Assembly: GCF_018682675.1 (NCBI RefSeq)
Contig: NZ_JAFMTR010000010.1
Coordinates: forward strand, 62,001 to 126,000
Reading direction: 5' to 3'
Origin: Sphingopyxis soli
GTDB lineage: Bacteria; Pseudomonadota; Alphaproteobacteria; Sphingomonadales; Sphingomonadaceae
Length of the DNA stretch: 64,000 bases
Both the position numbers and the translations under genes were made by a program. The notes beneath the pieces are model-generated. The model made no database searches. It saw nothing but the letters and a program-made list of their open reading frames with translations, and was not told the origin of the DNA. Shown here one piece after another: positions 46,208 to 55,755 of the stretch (positions within the stretch are counted from its first letter, which is position 1; each line of letters opens with the position of its first letter).

Positions 46208-47095
46208 TCAGGTATCCGAAACGAGCGGGCTTACCTTGCCCGCCAGTTGCTTGCGCCCTCGCGTCGTCGCTTCGGTGTAGCGTGTCGGATTGGCGAGTTG
46301 GCCGGGCGTTGCCCCGGCGAAACGCTTCATTTCGCGGATCAGGTGCGACTGATCGTAAAAGGCGTCGCCAAGCTGCGCATCGTCGAGCGTCTGGCCGCGG
46401 GCGATCGCCGAGGCCGCGCGCACCGCGCGATATTTGCGCGCCAGCATCCGCGGCGACAGGCCGTAATAATGTTTGGTCATCCGCTCGACCGAGCGGATCG
46501 ACATGCCCGTCGCCTCGACCAGTTCCGGAACCTGCGGACTGGGCGACTCGGTCAGCCACTGGTCGACCGTCCGTGTGAACCAGGCGGGGGCGGGCTGGTT
46601 CTTTTTCAGGATCTCGCGCGCCAGATTGTTCGCGATGACCAACCGTTCCTCCGTGCTCGCGGCCTTCGTCAGCGCGCCGACCGCGTCGTCGATCCAGTTG
46701 CCGAACAGGTCGGCGGCATCCATCGCCCGATCGGTCAGCTTGTCGGCATGGTCGCCCATCAAGGTCGCCCAGCCGACCGGCAGCAACCCGAAGCCATAGA
46801 TACGCAGCGGCCCCGTGCCGCGCGCACGCACGCTGCCGCTCGTCGGGCCGACGATCGTCGCCCGCGCGGCGGGGAAGCAATGGCCGTCGGGAAAGATATA
46901 TTCGCCCGCGGTACTGCTCATGATGCGGAACTGCGGGCGGTCGGCGCGCTCATATTCGTCGAACACCGGCATGTCGATGCGCACGAAGTAAAAGCTGGAC
47001 ACCATCTCCGCGAGATCGGGATCGGGCGGAAAATATTGGAGCTCGAACGGCGTTTCGCCGTCTGCGCCCGGTGGCGTAGAAGTGACTTCCGACAT
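46208..47095 (-). CDS. AraC-family transcriptional regulator
   Basis: A 295-residue regulator. C-terminal double HTH about residues 185-275: VPELVEATGMSIRSVERMTKHYYGLSPRMLARKYRAVRAAS and DAFYDQSHLIREMKRFAGATPGQL, the latter being the classic AraC second motif. The N-terminal half (LQYFPPDPDLAEMVSSFYFVRI...) resembles DUF6597-type sensing domains. The ATG at 47095 (MSEVTST) is preferred; an ATG at 47155 would add 20 residues. Targets unknown; no adjacent metabolic operon on the same strand except the DUF885 gene upstream. Confidence 0.88.
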   Translation of the reverse strand: MSEVTSTPPGADGETPFELQYFPPDPDLAEMVSSFYFVRIDMPVFDEYERADRPQFRIMSSTAGEYIFPDGHCFPAARATIVGPTSGSVRARGTGPLRIYGFGLLPVGWATLMGDHADKLTDRAMDAADLFGNWIDDAVGALTKAASTEERLVIANNLAREILKKNQPAPAWFTRTVDQWLTESPSPQVPELVEATGMSIRSVERMTKHYYGLSPRMLARKYRAVRAASAIARGQTLDDAQLGDAFYDQSHLIREMKRFAGATPGQLANPTRYTEATTRGRKQLAGKVSPLVSDT

Positions 47096-47186
47096 GACGA
47101 GACCGACCCTGGGCAGCTTTATTGCCGCCTTTTTGGCGCGACTATAATTTTCCATTTGCCGCCAAGCGTCAACCCGCAATTGTCTG

Positions 47187-49019
47187 TTAACGTTCCTTCG
47201 TTTTCGCAATCCACGCATCGACGCGCCGCTCGAGGATATCGAGCGGGACCGGACCCGATTCGAGCACCACATCGTGAAAGGCGCGAAAGTCGAACTTCGA
47301 ACCCAGCGCGGTTTGCGCGCGCGTCCGCAGGTCCATGATCTTGAGCTTGCCGATCAGATAGGCGGTGGCTTGTCCCGGATAGACGATATAGCGCTCGATC
47401 GCCTTCTCGATATCGCCGTCGGGATTGGGGGTATTGTCCTTCAGATACTGGATCGCCTGCTCGCGGCTCCAGCGCTTGTCGTGGATGCCGGTATCGACGA
47501 CGAGCCGGCACGCGCGCCACAGCTCCATGCCAAGCCGCCCGAAATCGCTGTAGGGGTCGGTGTAAAATCCCATGTCCTTGGCGAGCTCCTCCGAATAGAG
47601 ACCCCAGCCTTCGGTATAGGCGGTAAAGCCACCGAAACGGCGGAAGGGCGGCAGGCCGGTCAATTCGGTCTGCACCGCGCGCTGCAGATGATGGCCGGGA
47701 ACGCCTTCATGATAGGCGAGCGCCTCGAGCTCGGTCTTCGACATGTCCTTGAGATCGTAGAGATTGACATAATAGGTGCCCGGCCGCGAGCCGTCGGGCG
47801 AGGGCGACTGGTAGAAGGCCTTGCCCGCCGATTTCTCGCGGAACGCCTCGACCGCCTTTACCTGCAGCGGCGCCTTGGGCAGCGTGTTGAAGAAAGCGGG
47901 CAGCCGTGCCTCCATCGCCTTCACCTTCGCCGCGACGTCGGCCAGATAGGCCTCTCGCGTCGTATAATAATATTGCGGACTGGTGCGCAGATGCTCGAAG
48001 AATTGCCGCAGCGTCCCCTTGAAGCCGACCTTTTTCTTGATAGCCTCCATCTCGCCATGGATCCGCGCGACTTCGGCGAGGCCGAGGTCGTGGATCTGCG
48101 CCGCGGTCATGTCGGTCGTCGTGTAATTGGCAAGCAGCACCTCGTAATAAGCCTTGCCGCCGGGCATCCGCCACACGCCGTCCTGCGTCGGCGCCACGGC
48201 TTGCTGGCGCGTCATTTCGACTTTCAGACGGGCGTAGGCGGGGCCGGCGCTTTCGCTCCATGCCGCCTTCGCCGCAGCGATCAGCCGTGCCTTCTCGGCG
48301 GCGTCGATCTCGAGCTTGCCGACCTTGGCCCCGATGTCCTCGATCACCGCATTGTCGGGCTTCAGCAGATTGTCGATATCCGAGATGACATAGGCATAGA
48401 CCCATTTGGGCGGCGCATAGCCCTTTGCGGCGCGCTCCGCCGACTGCGCCGATAGCTGATCGAGCAAGGGCCCGAGCCCGCGAATGCGCGACACATAGGC
48501 CTCGGCCTCGGCGACGTTGGCGACGCGGTGGATGTTGATCAGGAAGGCGGGAAGCTGGCTTTGCGAGCCGTTCATCTGGTCGAAGATATAAGCATGATCG
48601 CGCCAGGCGAACAGGCGGTCGGCACGCTCGGCCTGCGCGTTGAAAAGCTCGAAGGAAAGCGCATCGTCTGGCGAGAGCGTGTTGGGATCGAAGCTGCTCC
48701 GCATCGCCGCCGCGCTCGCCTGCTGCAATTTCTGGTTCGCCACCGCAGCCTCGTCGCTGACGTCGTTCCAGCGGCCGTAATCCTCGTCGCGAATGCCGCG
48801 ATAGGCCTTGCCTTGCGGGCTCAGCGAGAGCTGCGCGGCGTCATATTTATCGAAGAATTGCGCAAGCGTCGCGCCTGCGGGCGCTACCGGCGGGGCTTCG
48901 GTCGATGCCGTCGCGGGCGCCTCGCTGACCGCCGCCGGCGTACAGGCGGTCGCGGCGATCAGAATCAGCGCGGCGGGCAACGCTGTGGACAGACGGGCGG
49001 CTCGGCGAAGCTGCGACAC
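47187..49019 (-). CDS. DUF885-family peptidase-like lipoprotein
   Basis: A 610-residue protein with a signal peptide and probable lipobox (IAATAC near residue 25), an Ala/Pro/Thr linker and a long DUF885 domain. The zinc-site motif HEGVPGHHLQ (HExxxxHH type) is intact and followed by FTAYTEGWGLYSEELA and a late Glu. DUF885 proteins are distantly related to M3-type or carboxypeptidase-Taq-type metallopeptidases; no substrate is defined. The GTG at 49019 has AGGGAG seven bases upstream, giving a clean signal peptide. Divergent from pyrD with 68 bases between. Confidence 0.9.
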   Translation of the reverse strand: MSQLRRAARLSTALPAALILIAATACTPAAVSEAPATASTEAPPVAPAGATLAQFFDKYDAAQLSLSPQGKAYRGIRDEDYGRWNDVSDEAAVANQKLQQASAAAMRSSFDPNTLSPDDALSFELFNAQAERADRLFAWRDHAYIFDQMNGSQSQLPAFLINIHRVANVAEAEAYVSRIRGLGPLLDQLSAQSAERAAKGYAPPKWVYAYVISDIDNLLKPDNAVIEDIGAKVGKLEIDAAEKARLIAAAKAAWSESAGPAYARLKVEMTRQQAVAPTQDGVWRMPGGKAYYEVLLANYTTTDMTAAQIHDLGLAEVARIHGEMEAIKKKVGFKGTLRQFFEHLRTSPQYYYTTREAYLADVAAKVKAMEARLPAFFNTLPKAPLQVKAVEAFREKSAGKAFYQSPSPDGSRPGTYYVNLYDLKDMSKTELEALAYHEGVPGHHLQRAVQTELTGLPPFRRFGGFTAYTEGWGLYSEELAKDMGFYTDPYSDFGRLGMELWRACRLVVDTGIHDKRWSREQAIQYLKDNTPNPDGDIEKAIERYIVYPGQATAYLIGKLKIMDLRTRAQTALGSKFDFRAFHDVVLESGPVPLDILERRVDAWIAKTKER

Positions 49020-49087
49020 TTTGATCTCCCTGTTTTTTGAATGGGCACGGGCTTGCCATAGCGCCCCGGCACGCGCAATGGCGGGCC

Positions 49088-50158
49088 ATGTCGCTCTTCG
49101 CCTCCGCCGCCGATGCCGCCTATGCGCTCGTCCGTCCGCTCGTCCACGCGACCGACGGAGAAGCCGCGCATAATCTGACGCTGAACGCGCTCCAGCCGCT
49201 GCCGCGCGCACGCCACGCGCTGACCAGCGCGGCGCTCGCGACCGAACTTGCGGGACTGCATTTCCCCAACCCCGTCGGCCTCGCGCCGGGCTTCGACAAG
49301 GATGCGCGCGTCGCGCACGCGATGCCGCACTTCGGCTTCGGCTTCGTCGAGGTGGGGACGCTGACGCCGCTGCCGCAGGAGGGCAATCCGCGCCCGCGCC
49401 TGTTCCGGCTGGTCGAGGATCGCGCGGTGATCAACCGCATGGGGTTCAACAATGGCGGGCAGGAAAAGGCGGCCGAGCGCATCGCCTGCCTGCGCCGCTA
49501 CGGGCTGCCGGTGCCGCTGGGTATCAATATCGGCGCGAACAAGGACAGCGCCGACCGCATCGCCGATTATGCGAAGGGCGCGACGGCGATGGCGCCGCTC
49601 GCCGATTATCTGACGGTCAATATTTCCTCGCCGAACACGCCGGGGCTCCGGGCGCTGCAGGACAAGGGGGCGCTTGAGGCGCTGCTCGACGGCGTCGCCG
49701 CCGCGCAGCCTGCGGGCGCGGCCAGGCCGGTTTTCCTGAAGGTCGCGCCCGACCTCGAGCCTGCCGACATCGACGACATCGTCGCGGTCGCTCTCGACAA
49801 GGGGCTGGCGGCAGTGATCGTCTCGAACACCACGATTGCGCGACCGCCGCTCGCCTCGCGCCACGCGGGGGAAGCGGGCGGCCTGTCGGGCGCCCCGCTT
49901 GCCGAACTGGCGCTCCGGCGCGTCAAGGATTTCCGCGCCGCGAGCGGCGGCAAGCTGCCGCTGGTTGCTGCCGGCGGCGTCGCTTCGCCCGAACAGGCGT
50001 GGGACCGCATCCGTGCCGGCGCCAGCCTGGTCCAGATCTATTCGGCGATGGTTTATGAAGGGCCGGGACTCGCTGCACGCATTGCACGCGGTCTCGAAAG
50101 ACTTGCCGCCCGCGACGGGTTCGCGCGCGTGGCCGACGCGGTGGGGGCAGGGGAATAA
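49088..50158 (+). CDS. pyrD: Dihydroorotate dehydrogenase, class 2 (quinone)
   Basis: A 356-residue membrane-associated FMN enzyme of pyrimidine synthesis, oxidising dihydroorotate with quinone. N-terminal amphipathic helix (ALVRPLVHATDGEAAH), LHFPNPVGLAPGFDKDA, VGTLTPLPQEGNPRPRLFRL, NRMGFNNGG and the catalytic Ser in TVNISSPNTPGLR. The C-terminal FMN loop has VAAGGVASPEQAWDRIRAGAS. The ATG at 49088 gives the normal start. A family A repeat begins directly after its stop codon. Confidence 0.96.
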   Translation: MSLFASAADAAYALVRPLVHATDGEAAHNLTLNALQPLPRARHALTSAALATELAGLHFPNPVGLAPGFDKDARVAHAMPHFGFGFVEVGTLTPLPQEGNPRPRLFRLVEDRAVINRMGFNNGGQEKAAERIACLRRYGLPVPLGINIGANKDSADRIADYAKGATAMAPLADYLTVNISSPNTPGLRALQDKGALEALLDGVAAAQPAGAARPVFLKVAPDLEPADIDDIVAVALDKGLAAVIVSNTTIARPPLASRHAGEAGGLSGAPLAELALRRVKDFRAASGGKLPLVAAGGVASPEQAWDRIRAGASLVQIYSAMVYEGPGLAARIARGLERLAARDGFARVADAVGAGE

Positions 50159-50285
50159 TCCTCCCTGTCGCGAAGCGATGGGGAGGGGGGACCGCGCGCG
50201 TAGCGCGCGGTGGAGGGGCAGCGTCAAATCCCCTCCGTCAGCCCGTTGGGCTGCCACCTCCCGAAGGCTTCGCCACGGCGAGGAT
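50159..50285. repeat. Palindromic repeat family A, copy 2
   Basis: A 127-base element with left end TCCTCCCTGTCGCGAAGCGA identical to copy 1 and a diverged right end GGCTTCGCCACGGCGAGGA. It begins immediately after the pyrD TAA with no spacer. An internal hairpin CCGCGCGCG-tag-CGCGCGG is present. Confidence 0.85.
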
Positions 50286-50331
50286 CGTGTTAGGGTTGCG
50301 CTGCCGTGAGGCGCGCGCCAATGTCCCGCGC

Positions 50332-52023
50332 ATGATCAAACGACTCTTCGCAACGTTCAGCCTTTTCGTCGTCGCCATCCCCTCGCTCGCCGTCGCGCAG
50401 GGCGTCACCTCGTCCGCCGATCCACGCGCGACCGAGGCAGGGCGCGAAATATTGCATCAGGGCGGTAGCGCCGCCGATGCGGCCGTGGCGATGGTCGCGG
50501 TGCTGACGCTCGTCGAGCCGCAGTCGAGCGGCATCGGCGGCGGCGGCTTCATGGTCTATCACAGCGCCGGCGACGGCAGCATCTCGACGATCGACGGCCG
50601 CGAAACCGCGCCCGCCGCGGCGAAGCCCGACCGCTTTCTCGGCCCTGACGGCAAGCCGCGCGGCTATATGGACGTCATCCCCGGCGGCCTGTCGGTCGGC
50701 GTTCCCGGCAACGTCCGCCTGATGGAAATGGCGCACAAGAAATGGGGCAAGCTCGGGTGGAAGGCGCTTTTCCAGCCCGCGATCAAACTTGCCGAGGAAG
50801 GCTATCAGGTCACGCCGGCTCTCCACAGCTGGCTCGTCCAGTTCGAACCGATGTGGAAGGATTTCCCGGCGGCGCGCGCGCTCTATTATGTAAACGGCCA
50901 GCCGGCACCGGTCGGCACGACGATCAGGAACCCCGCCTATGCTGCGATCCTGCGCGACATCGCCGCGCGCGGGCCACAGGCTTTCTATGCGGGCGCCAAC
51001 GCGAAGGCGATCAGCGATGCGGTCGCGAAGGCGCCGCGCAACGCCGCCCAACTGACGACCCGGGATCTTGCCGCCTACAAGGCGAAGGAACGCCCTGCGG
51101 TCTGCACCACCTATCGCATCTACAAGGTCTGCGGCATGGGGCCGCCCTCGTCGGGCGCAACGACGGTGTTCGGCATTCTCGGGATGCTCGAAGCCTATGA
51201 CATGAAGGCGATGGGCAAGGACAATCCGATGAGCTGGCACTTGCTCGCCGAGGCGATGCAGCTCGCCTATGCCGACCGCGCCGCCTATCTCGGCGACAGC
51301 GATTTCGTCGACGTCCCGGTGAAGGGCCTGCTCGACAAGGCCTATCTTGCCGAGCGCCGCCAGCTCATTTCGCCTTTCGGCGCGGCGGGCCGCTATGAGC
51401 CCGGTACCCCGCCGGGCGCCAAGCCGCGCGCCGAGGCGCCTCCGGTGAAGGAACAGGGGACGACGCACTTCGTCGCCGTCGACGCGGCGGGCAATGTCGT
51501 GTCGATGACGTCGACCGTTGAAAGCATCTTCGGCAGCCAGTTGATGGCGAACGGCTATTTCCTCAACAACGAACTCACCGACTTCGACCTCGCCCCGACG
51601 AAAGACGGCGTCCCGACGCAGAACCGCGTGCAGGCGGGCAAGCGCCCCTTGTCTTCGATGTCGCCGACGATCGTTTACGGTCCTGACGGAAAGGTCGTGC
51701 TCGCGGTCGGCTCGGCGGGCGGCAAGCGGATCATCATGCACGTGACCAAGACGCTGATCGGCGTCCTCGACTGGGGTCTCGACGCCAAGTCGGCGATGGA
51801 GCTGCCCAATCTCTTTTTCGGCCCGCGCGGGGTCGTGATCGAGAATAACGCGGCGGGACAGGCGATTGCCGCGAAGATGAAACCCTTTGGCTACAGCTTC
51901 ACCGCGACCGACCTCGGCTCGAAACTGAACGCGGTCGAGCGCACCGAAAAGGGCTGGCAGGGCGCGGCCGATCCGCGCGGACCCGGAACATCGGCGGTGG
52001 ATGGCGCGCCGCCGCAGGGCTAA
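50332..52023 (+). CDS. ggt: Gamma-glutamyltransferase (periplasmic)
   Basis: A 563-residue precursor with a signal peptide (LFVVAIPSLAVAQ). Gamma-glutamyl transferases cleave themselves; the N-terminal nucleophile Thr of the small subunit is in EQGTTHFVAVD, about residue 377. Other landmarks: QSSGIGGGGFMVYH, DGRETAPAAA and PLSSMSPTIV. The enzyme hydrolyses or transfers the gamma-glutamyl group of glutathione and related compounds. The ATG at 50332 is chosen for the signal peptide. The upstream region is the family A repeat. Confidence 0.94.
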   Translation: MIKRLFATFSLFVVAIPSLAVAQGVTSSADPRATEAGREILHQGGSAADAAVAMVAVLTLVEPQSSGIGGGGFMVYHSAGDGSISTIDGRETAPAAAKPDRFLGPDGKPRGYMDVIPGGLSVGVPGNVRLMEMAHKKWGKLGWKALFQPAIKLAEEGYQVTPALHSWLVQFEPMWKDFPAARALYYVNGQPAPVGTTIRNPAYAAILRDIAARGPQAFYAGANAKAISDAVAKAPRNAAQLTTRDLAAYKAKERPAVCTTYRIYKVCGMGPPSSGATTVFGILGMLEAYDMKAMGKDNPMSWHLLAEAMQLAYADRAAYLGDSDFVDVPVKGLLDKAYLAERRQLISPFGAAGRYEPGTPPGAKPRAEAPPVKEQGTTHFVAVDAAGNVVSMTSTVESIFGSQLMANGYFLNNELTDFDLAPTKDGVPTQNRVQAGKRPLSSMSPTIVYGPDGKVVLAVGSAGGKRIIMHVTKTLIGVLDWGLDAKSAMELPNLFFGPRGVVIENNAAGQAIAAKMKPFGYSFTATDLGSKLNAVERTEKGWQGAADPRGPGTSAVDGAPPQG

Positions 52024-52077
52024 GACCCTGCCAACAACGACAAGAACAACAATGACACTCCCGGGAGAAACGAAGGC

Positions 52078-53907
52078 ATGAAGCTGGTAAACCCCCATCT
52101 CGACCATTTCCCGAGTCTGGTCGCGATGTTCTTCGACCGTGCGGGACGCGGCGGCGAAGATCCCTTTCTGTGGCGCAAGGCCGATCGGACGTGGCAGCCA
52201 CTGAGCTGGCGTCAGGTCGCGAACCAGGTCTCGGCGCTCGCCCACAATCTCCGCGAACTCGGCCTCAAGGACGGCGACCGCGTCGTCCTGGTCAGCGAGA
52301 ACCGGCCCGAATTCTGCATCGCCGACCTGGCGATCATGGCCGCGGGATGCATCACGGTTCCCACCTACACCACGAATACCGAGCGCGATCACCAGCATAT
52401 CCTCGACAACAGCGGCGCGAGTGCGGTGATCGTCTCGACCGCGAAACTCGCGCGGGTGTTGATGCCCGCGGTGCTGCGTTCGAACGTGAAGACCGTGATC
52501 ACGATGGAAAATATGCGCGTCGGTCAGCAGGGCGATGTGCAGGTGCTCGACTGGGAGCCGCTGGTCGCGGGCGGCGAGGCGTATCGCGCCGAGGCCGAGG
52601 CGCGCGGGCAGGCGATGACGCGCGACGATACCGCGTGCCTTATCTACACCAGCGGCACCGGCGGCGCGCCGCGCGGCGTGATGCAGCATCATGGCGCGAT
52701 CCTGCATAACGCGGCGGGGGCGGCGGAAGTGCTCGTCAACGATTTCGGGATCGGCGACGAGGAGGTGTTCCTCTCCTTCCTGCCATTGAGCCACGCCTAT
52801 GAGCATTCGGGCGGCCAGTTTCTGCCGATCATGGTCGGCGCGCAAATCTATTACAGCGAGGGGCTCGAAAAGCTCGTCTCGAACATCGAGGAGACGAAGC
52901 CGACGATCATGGTCGTCGTGCCGCGCCTGTTCGAGGTGATCCGCGCGCGGATGATCAAGTCGGTCGAGAAGCAGGGCAAGCTTGCGAACTGGATGCTGGG
53001 CCAGGCGCTGCGCGTCGGCGAAAAGGATTATGAGCGCCGCATGGGGGTGTTCGACCGCCCGGTCGACATCCTGCTCAACAAGCTGTTCCGCCCGAAGATC
53101 CAGCAGCGCTTCGGCGGCCGGATGAAGGCGCTCGTCTCGGGCGGCGCGCCGCTCAACCCCGAGATTGGCGTCTTCTTCCATTCGATCGGGCTGACCTTGC
53201 TGCAAGGCTATGGCCAGACCGAGGCGGGGCCGGTGATCAGCTGTAACCGCCCGTCGGTGGGGCTCAAGATGGACACTGTCGGCCCGCCGCTGATGAACAC
53301 CGAAGTGAAGATCGCCGACGATGGCGAAATCCTCGTGCGCGGCGAGCTGGTGATGAAGGGTTATTGGCGTAACAAGCCCGAGACCGAGCGCGTGCTGGTC
53401 CCCGATCCCGCCGAGCCAGAGAAGGGGCCGTGGCTGCACACCGGCGACATCGGTCATATCGACGAAAAGGGCCGTATCGTCATCACTGACCGCAAGAAGG
53501 ACCTGATCGTCAATGACAAGGGCGACAATGTCTCGCCGCAGCGTGTCGAGGGAATGCTCACGCTTCAGCCCGAAATCCTGCAGGCGATGGTCTATGGCGA
53601 CAAGCGTCCGCATCTGGTCGGCATCCTCGTGCCCGACCCCGAATGGGTCGCTGAATGGGCCGAGGCGCAGGGTCTGCCGAAAGACCTCAAGCTGCTCCGC
53701 GAGCATGAGAAGTTCCGCGCCGCCGTGCGCGCCGCGGTCGACCGCGTCAACGAACAGCTTTCGGTGATCGAGAAGGTGCGCAAGTTCGATTTCGCCGACG
53801 AACCCTTCACGATCGAGAATGAACAGATGACGCCGTCGATGAAAATCCGCCGCCACATCCTGCGGCAGGTTTACGAGGACAAGATCGCCGCTCTTTACCG
53901 CGGATGA
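52078..53907 (+). CDS. AMP-dependent long-chain acyl-CoA synthetase
   Basis: A 609-residue adenylate-forming enzyme of the FadD-like class. AMP motif CLIYTSGTGGAPRGVMQHH near residue 188, YGQTEAGPVISCN, LHTGDIGHIDEKGRIVITDRKKDLIV and the late Lys in the C-terminal hinge region. Likely activates long- or medium-chain fatty acids for degradation or membrane synthesis. It begins 54 bases after ggt; the two could share a transcript, though the functions are unrelated. Confidence 0.92.
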   Translation: MKLVNPHLDHFPSLVAMFFDRAGRGGEDPFLWRKADRTWQPLSWRQVANQVSALAHNLRELGLKDGDRVVLVSENRPEFCIADLAIMAAGCITVPTYTTNTERDHQHILDNSGASAVIVSTAKLARVLMPAVLRSNVKTVITMENMRVGQQGDVQVLDWEPLVAGGEAYRAEAEARGQAMTRDDTACLIYTSGTGGAPRGVMQHHGAILHNAAGAAEVLVNDFGIGDEEVFLSFLPLSHAYEHSGGQFLPIMVGAQIYYSEGLEKLVSNIEETKPTIMVVVPRLFEVIRARMIKSVEKQGKLANWMLGQALRVGEKDYERRMGVFDRPVDILLNKLFRPKIQQRFGGRMKALVSGGAPLNPEIGVFFHSIGLTLLQGYGQTEAGPVISCNRPSVGLKMDTVGPPLMNTEVKIADDGEILVRGELVMKGYWRNKPETERVLVPDPAEPEKGPWLHTGDIGHIDEKGRIVITDRKKDLIVNDKGDNVSPQRVEGMLTLQPEILQAMVYGDKRPHLVGILVPDPEWVAEWAEAQGLPKDLKLLREHEKFRAAVRAAVDRVNEQLSVIEKVRKFDFADEPFTIENEQMTPSMKIRRHILRQVYEDKIAALYRG

Positions 53908-53921
53908 CTGTCGATCAAGTT

Positions 53922-53973
53922 GCAGGCGGGGGTGCGACCCGAAGAGCTCGGCGCATACCGGCGCCCCGCCTGC
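53922..53973. terminator. Hairpin between convergent acyl-CoA ligase and DUF6491-like genes
   Basis: Perfect 10-bp inverted repeat GCAGGCGGGG / CCCCGCCTGC with a 32-base loop in the 82-base convergent gap. A bidirectional terminator is plausible by position; no T run supports it. Confidence 0.4.
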
Positions 53974-53989
53974 GACCGAGCCTCGTGGC

Positions 53990-54430
53990 TCAGCCCCCGT
54001 CCCCCGCCGGTTTGCGATAGGGGACGAAATCACCGAACACGCACGTCGGACCGCGGATGCCGCTCGACCGGTCGACGAGGTGGAAAAAGTCGCCCGAGCA
54101 GGTCGACGATCCGAACTGCTCGACGACCATGATGTCGCTGTCGCGCGCAAGCCCCGGGCAGGCGCTTTTCAGATCGTTGCGATAGACCAGATTGCCGCCG
54201 GCGCGATAGAGCAGGATCGTATCGGAGACGCGAATGGTTTCCGATGTACGATAATTCGGCAGGCATCTGACCGGTTCGCCCGGGGTCTTGCCCGCGAGCT
54301 GCCTGTCGAGCCGTTCGGCCTGCTTCGGGGTCAGCGCGGCCGCTCCGGGCGCGGCGGTTCCCGAGGGCGCACAGCTCGCGATCAACGGGCTGGCGAGCGT
54401 GATCAGGGCTGCGACGCCAATCGCCTTCAT
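53990..54430 (-). CDS. Small lipoprotein resembling DUF6491
   Basis: A 146-residue predicted lipoprotein (lipobox IASC near residue 20). After a Pro/Ala/Gln linker the domain has RCLPNYRTSETIRVSDTILLYRAGG, YRNDLKSACPGLARDSDI and CSGDFFHLVDR, text I associate with DUF6491, a family common in sphingomonads. Four mature Cys are likely disulfides. Function unknown. It converges with the acyl-CoA ligase and is 67 bases after the gloB stop on the same strand. Confidence 0.7.
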   Translation of the reverse strand: MKAIGVAALITLASPLIASCAPSGTAAPGAAALTPKQAERLDRQLAGKTPGEPVRCLPNYRTSETIRVSDTILLYRAGGNLVYRNDLKSACPGLARDSDIMVVEQFGSSTCSGDFFHLVDRSSGIRGPTCVFGDFVPYRKPAGDGG

Positions 54431-54497
54431 GGTTCTGCTCCTTGCAGCATCGGCGATGCTGACATGCTGGAAATGAACGGAGACTGAAGCCGCGGCG

Positions 54498-55238
54498 TCA
54501 CGCCGCATCCTTCAGGGCGCGGATGCGACCCAGCTCGGCCGCGGTGGGTGCGCGCAGGAAGGGGTTCGTCGCGCGCTCGGCGCCGATGGTCGTCGGGACC
54601 GTGGGCTCGCCCGCGGCGCGCGCGGTTTCGACCGCCGCCAGCCGGTCGGCGAGCGCGCGGTTGTCGGGATCGACGGTCACCGCGAAACGCGCGTTCGACA
54701 GCGTATATTCGTGCGCGCAATAGACGCGCGTTGCATCGTCGAGCGTCGCAAGCCGCTGCATGTTCGCGAACATCTGTTCGGCGGTGCCTTCGAACAGGCG
54801 GCCGCAACCCATCGCGAACATTGTGTCGCCGACGAAGATCGCCTCGCCGTCGGCAAAATGATAGGCGATATGGCCGGCGGTATGCGCCGGGACGTCCCAC
54901 ACTTCGGCGACATGCGCGCCCAGGGTCACGCGGTCGCCGCCCCTGACCTGCACGTCGAGCGTCGGGATGCGCGCAAATTCCGCCGCAGGCCCGGTGATCG
55001 TACAGCCGCCCCATGCCTCGGCTGCTTCCTTGATCGCCGCATTGCCGCCGGTGTGGTCGGGGTGCCAATGGGTGTTCCAGATGTGGGTGATGGCCCAGCC
55101 GCGCGCGCGCGCCGCTTCCAGCACCGGATCGGCGACCGCCGGATCGACGACCATCGTCGCTTTGCTGTCGGGGTCGTGGACCAGCCAGACATAATTGTCG
55201 CTGAGGACGGGGATGCGGACGATTTCCAGCGCGCTCAC
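54498..55238 (-). CDS. gloB: Hydroxyacylglutathione hydrolase (glyoxalase II)
   Basis: A 246-residue metallo-beta-lactamase-fold thioesterase cleaving S-lactoylglutathione. The dinuclear metal motif is NTHWHPDHTGG, followed by HTAGHIAYH, FVGDTMFAMGCGRLFEG and YCAHEYTLSNARFA; the C-terminal glutathione-binding region ends TNPFLRA. It is next to gloA on the same strand, making a complete glyoxalase pathway. The start is the GTG at 55238; the gap to gloA is 70 bases. Confidence 0.95.
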   Translation of the reverse strand: MSALEIVRIPVLSDNYVWLVHDPDSKATMVVDPAVADPVLEAARARGWAITHIWNTHWHPDHTGGNAAIKEAAEAWGGCTITGPAAEFARIPTLDVQVRGGDRVTLGAHVAEVWDVPAHTAGHIAYHFADGEAIFVGDTMFAMGCGRLFEGTAEQMFANMQRLATLDDATRVYCAHEYTLSNARFAVTVDPDNRALADRLAAVETARAAGEPTVPTTIGAERATNPFLRAPTAAELGRIRALKDAA

Positions 55239-55308
55239 GCGTCTCTCCTCTGTTTCGCCGGCCTCATGTTACCAAGACGGAGCGAGCGATGCCCCGCCTT
55301 GGCCACGC

Positions 55309-55746
55309 TTACCAGCTTCCGGTATTCGGCATCGACGCCCAGGGTTCCTGCGGCGGCAGATGACCATCCTGCAACAGCTCGATCGAAATGCCGTCGGGCG
55401 AGCGCACGAACGCCATATGCCCGTCGCGCGGCGGGCGGTTGATCGTCACGCCCGCGTCCATCAACCGCTGGCAGGTGTCGTAGATATTGTCGACGCAATA
55501 GGCGAGGTGGCCGAAATTGCGACCGCCGCCATAGGTTTCGGGCGCGCTGCCGTCTTCGGGCGGCCAGTTATAGGTCAGCTCGACCTCGGCAACGCCCGCC
55601 TGTCCGGGAGGGGCAAGGAAGATCAAGGTGAAGCGCCCGGCCTCATTGTCGAAGCGGCGCACTTCCTCGAGCCCGATCAGTTTGAAGAAATCGACGGTTG
55701 CGTCCGGGTCCGTCACGCGGATCATCGTGTGAAGATATCTGGTCAT
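55309..55746 (-). CDS. gloA: Lactoylglutathione lyase (glyoxalase I)
   Basis: A 145-residue VOC-fold enzyme isomerising the methylglyoxal-glutathione hemithioacetal. It has the repeated beta-alpha-beta units with [50 protein letters not shown] and the terminal [16 protein letters not shown] containing the metal-ligand Glu. It lies ten bases after the thioesterase gene stop and precedes gloB. Confidence 0.93.
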   Translation of the reverse strand: MTRYLHTMIRVTDPDATVDFFKLIGLEEVRRFDNEAGRFTLIFLAPPGQAGVAEVELTYNWPPEDGSAPETYGGGRNFGHLAYCVDNIYDTCQRLMDAGVTINRPPRDGHMAFVRSPDGISIELLQDGHLPPQEPWASMPNTGSW

Positions 55747-55755
55747 GCCCCTATA

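Noticed and set aside
50290-54150. A 1286-codon open frame on the minus strand opposite ggt and the acyl-CoA ligase
   Set aside because: It is an antisense shadow: residues are dominated by Arg, Asp, His and Leu with no domain text, while the plus strand encodes two complete recognisable enzymes. GC-rich codon bias opens long antisense frames.
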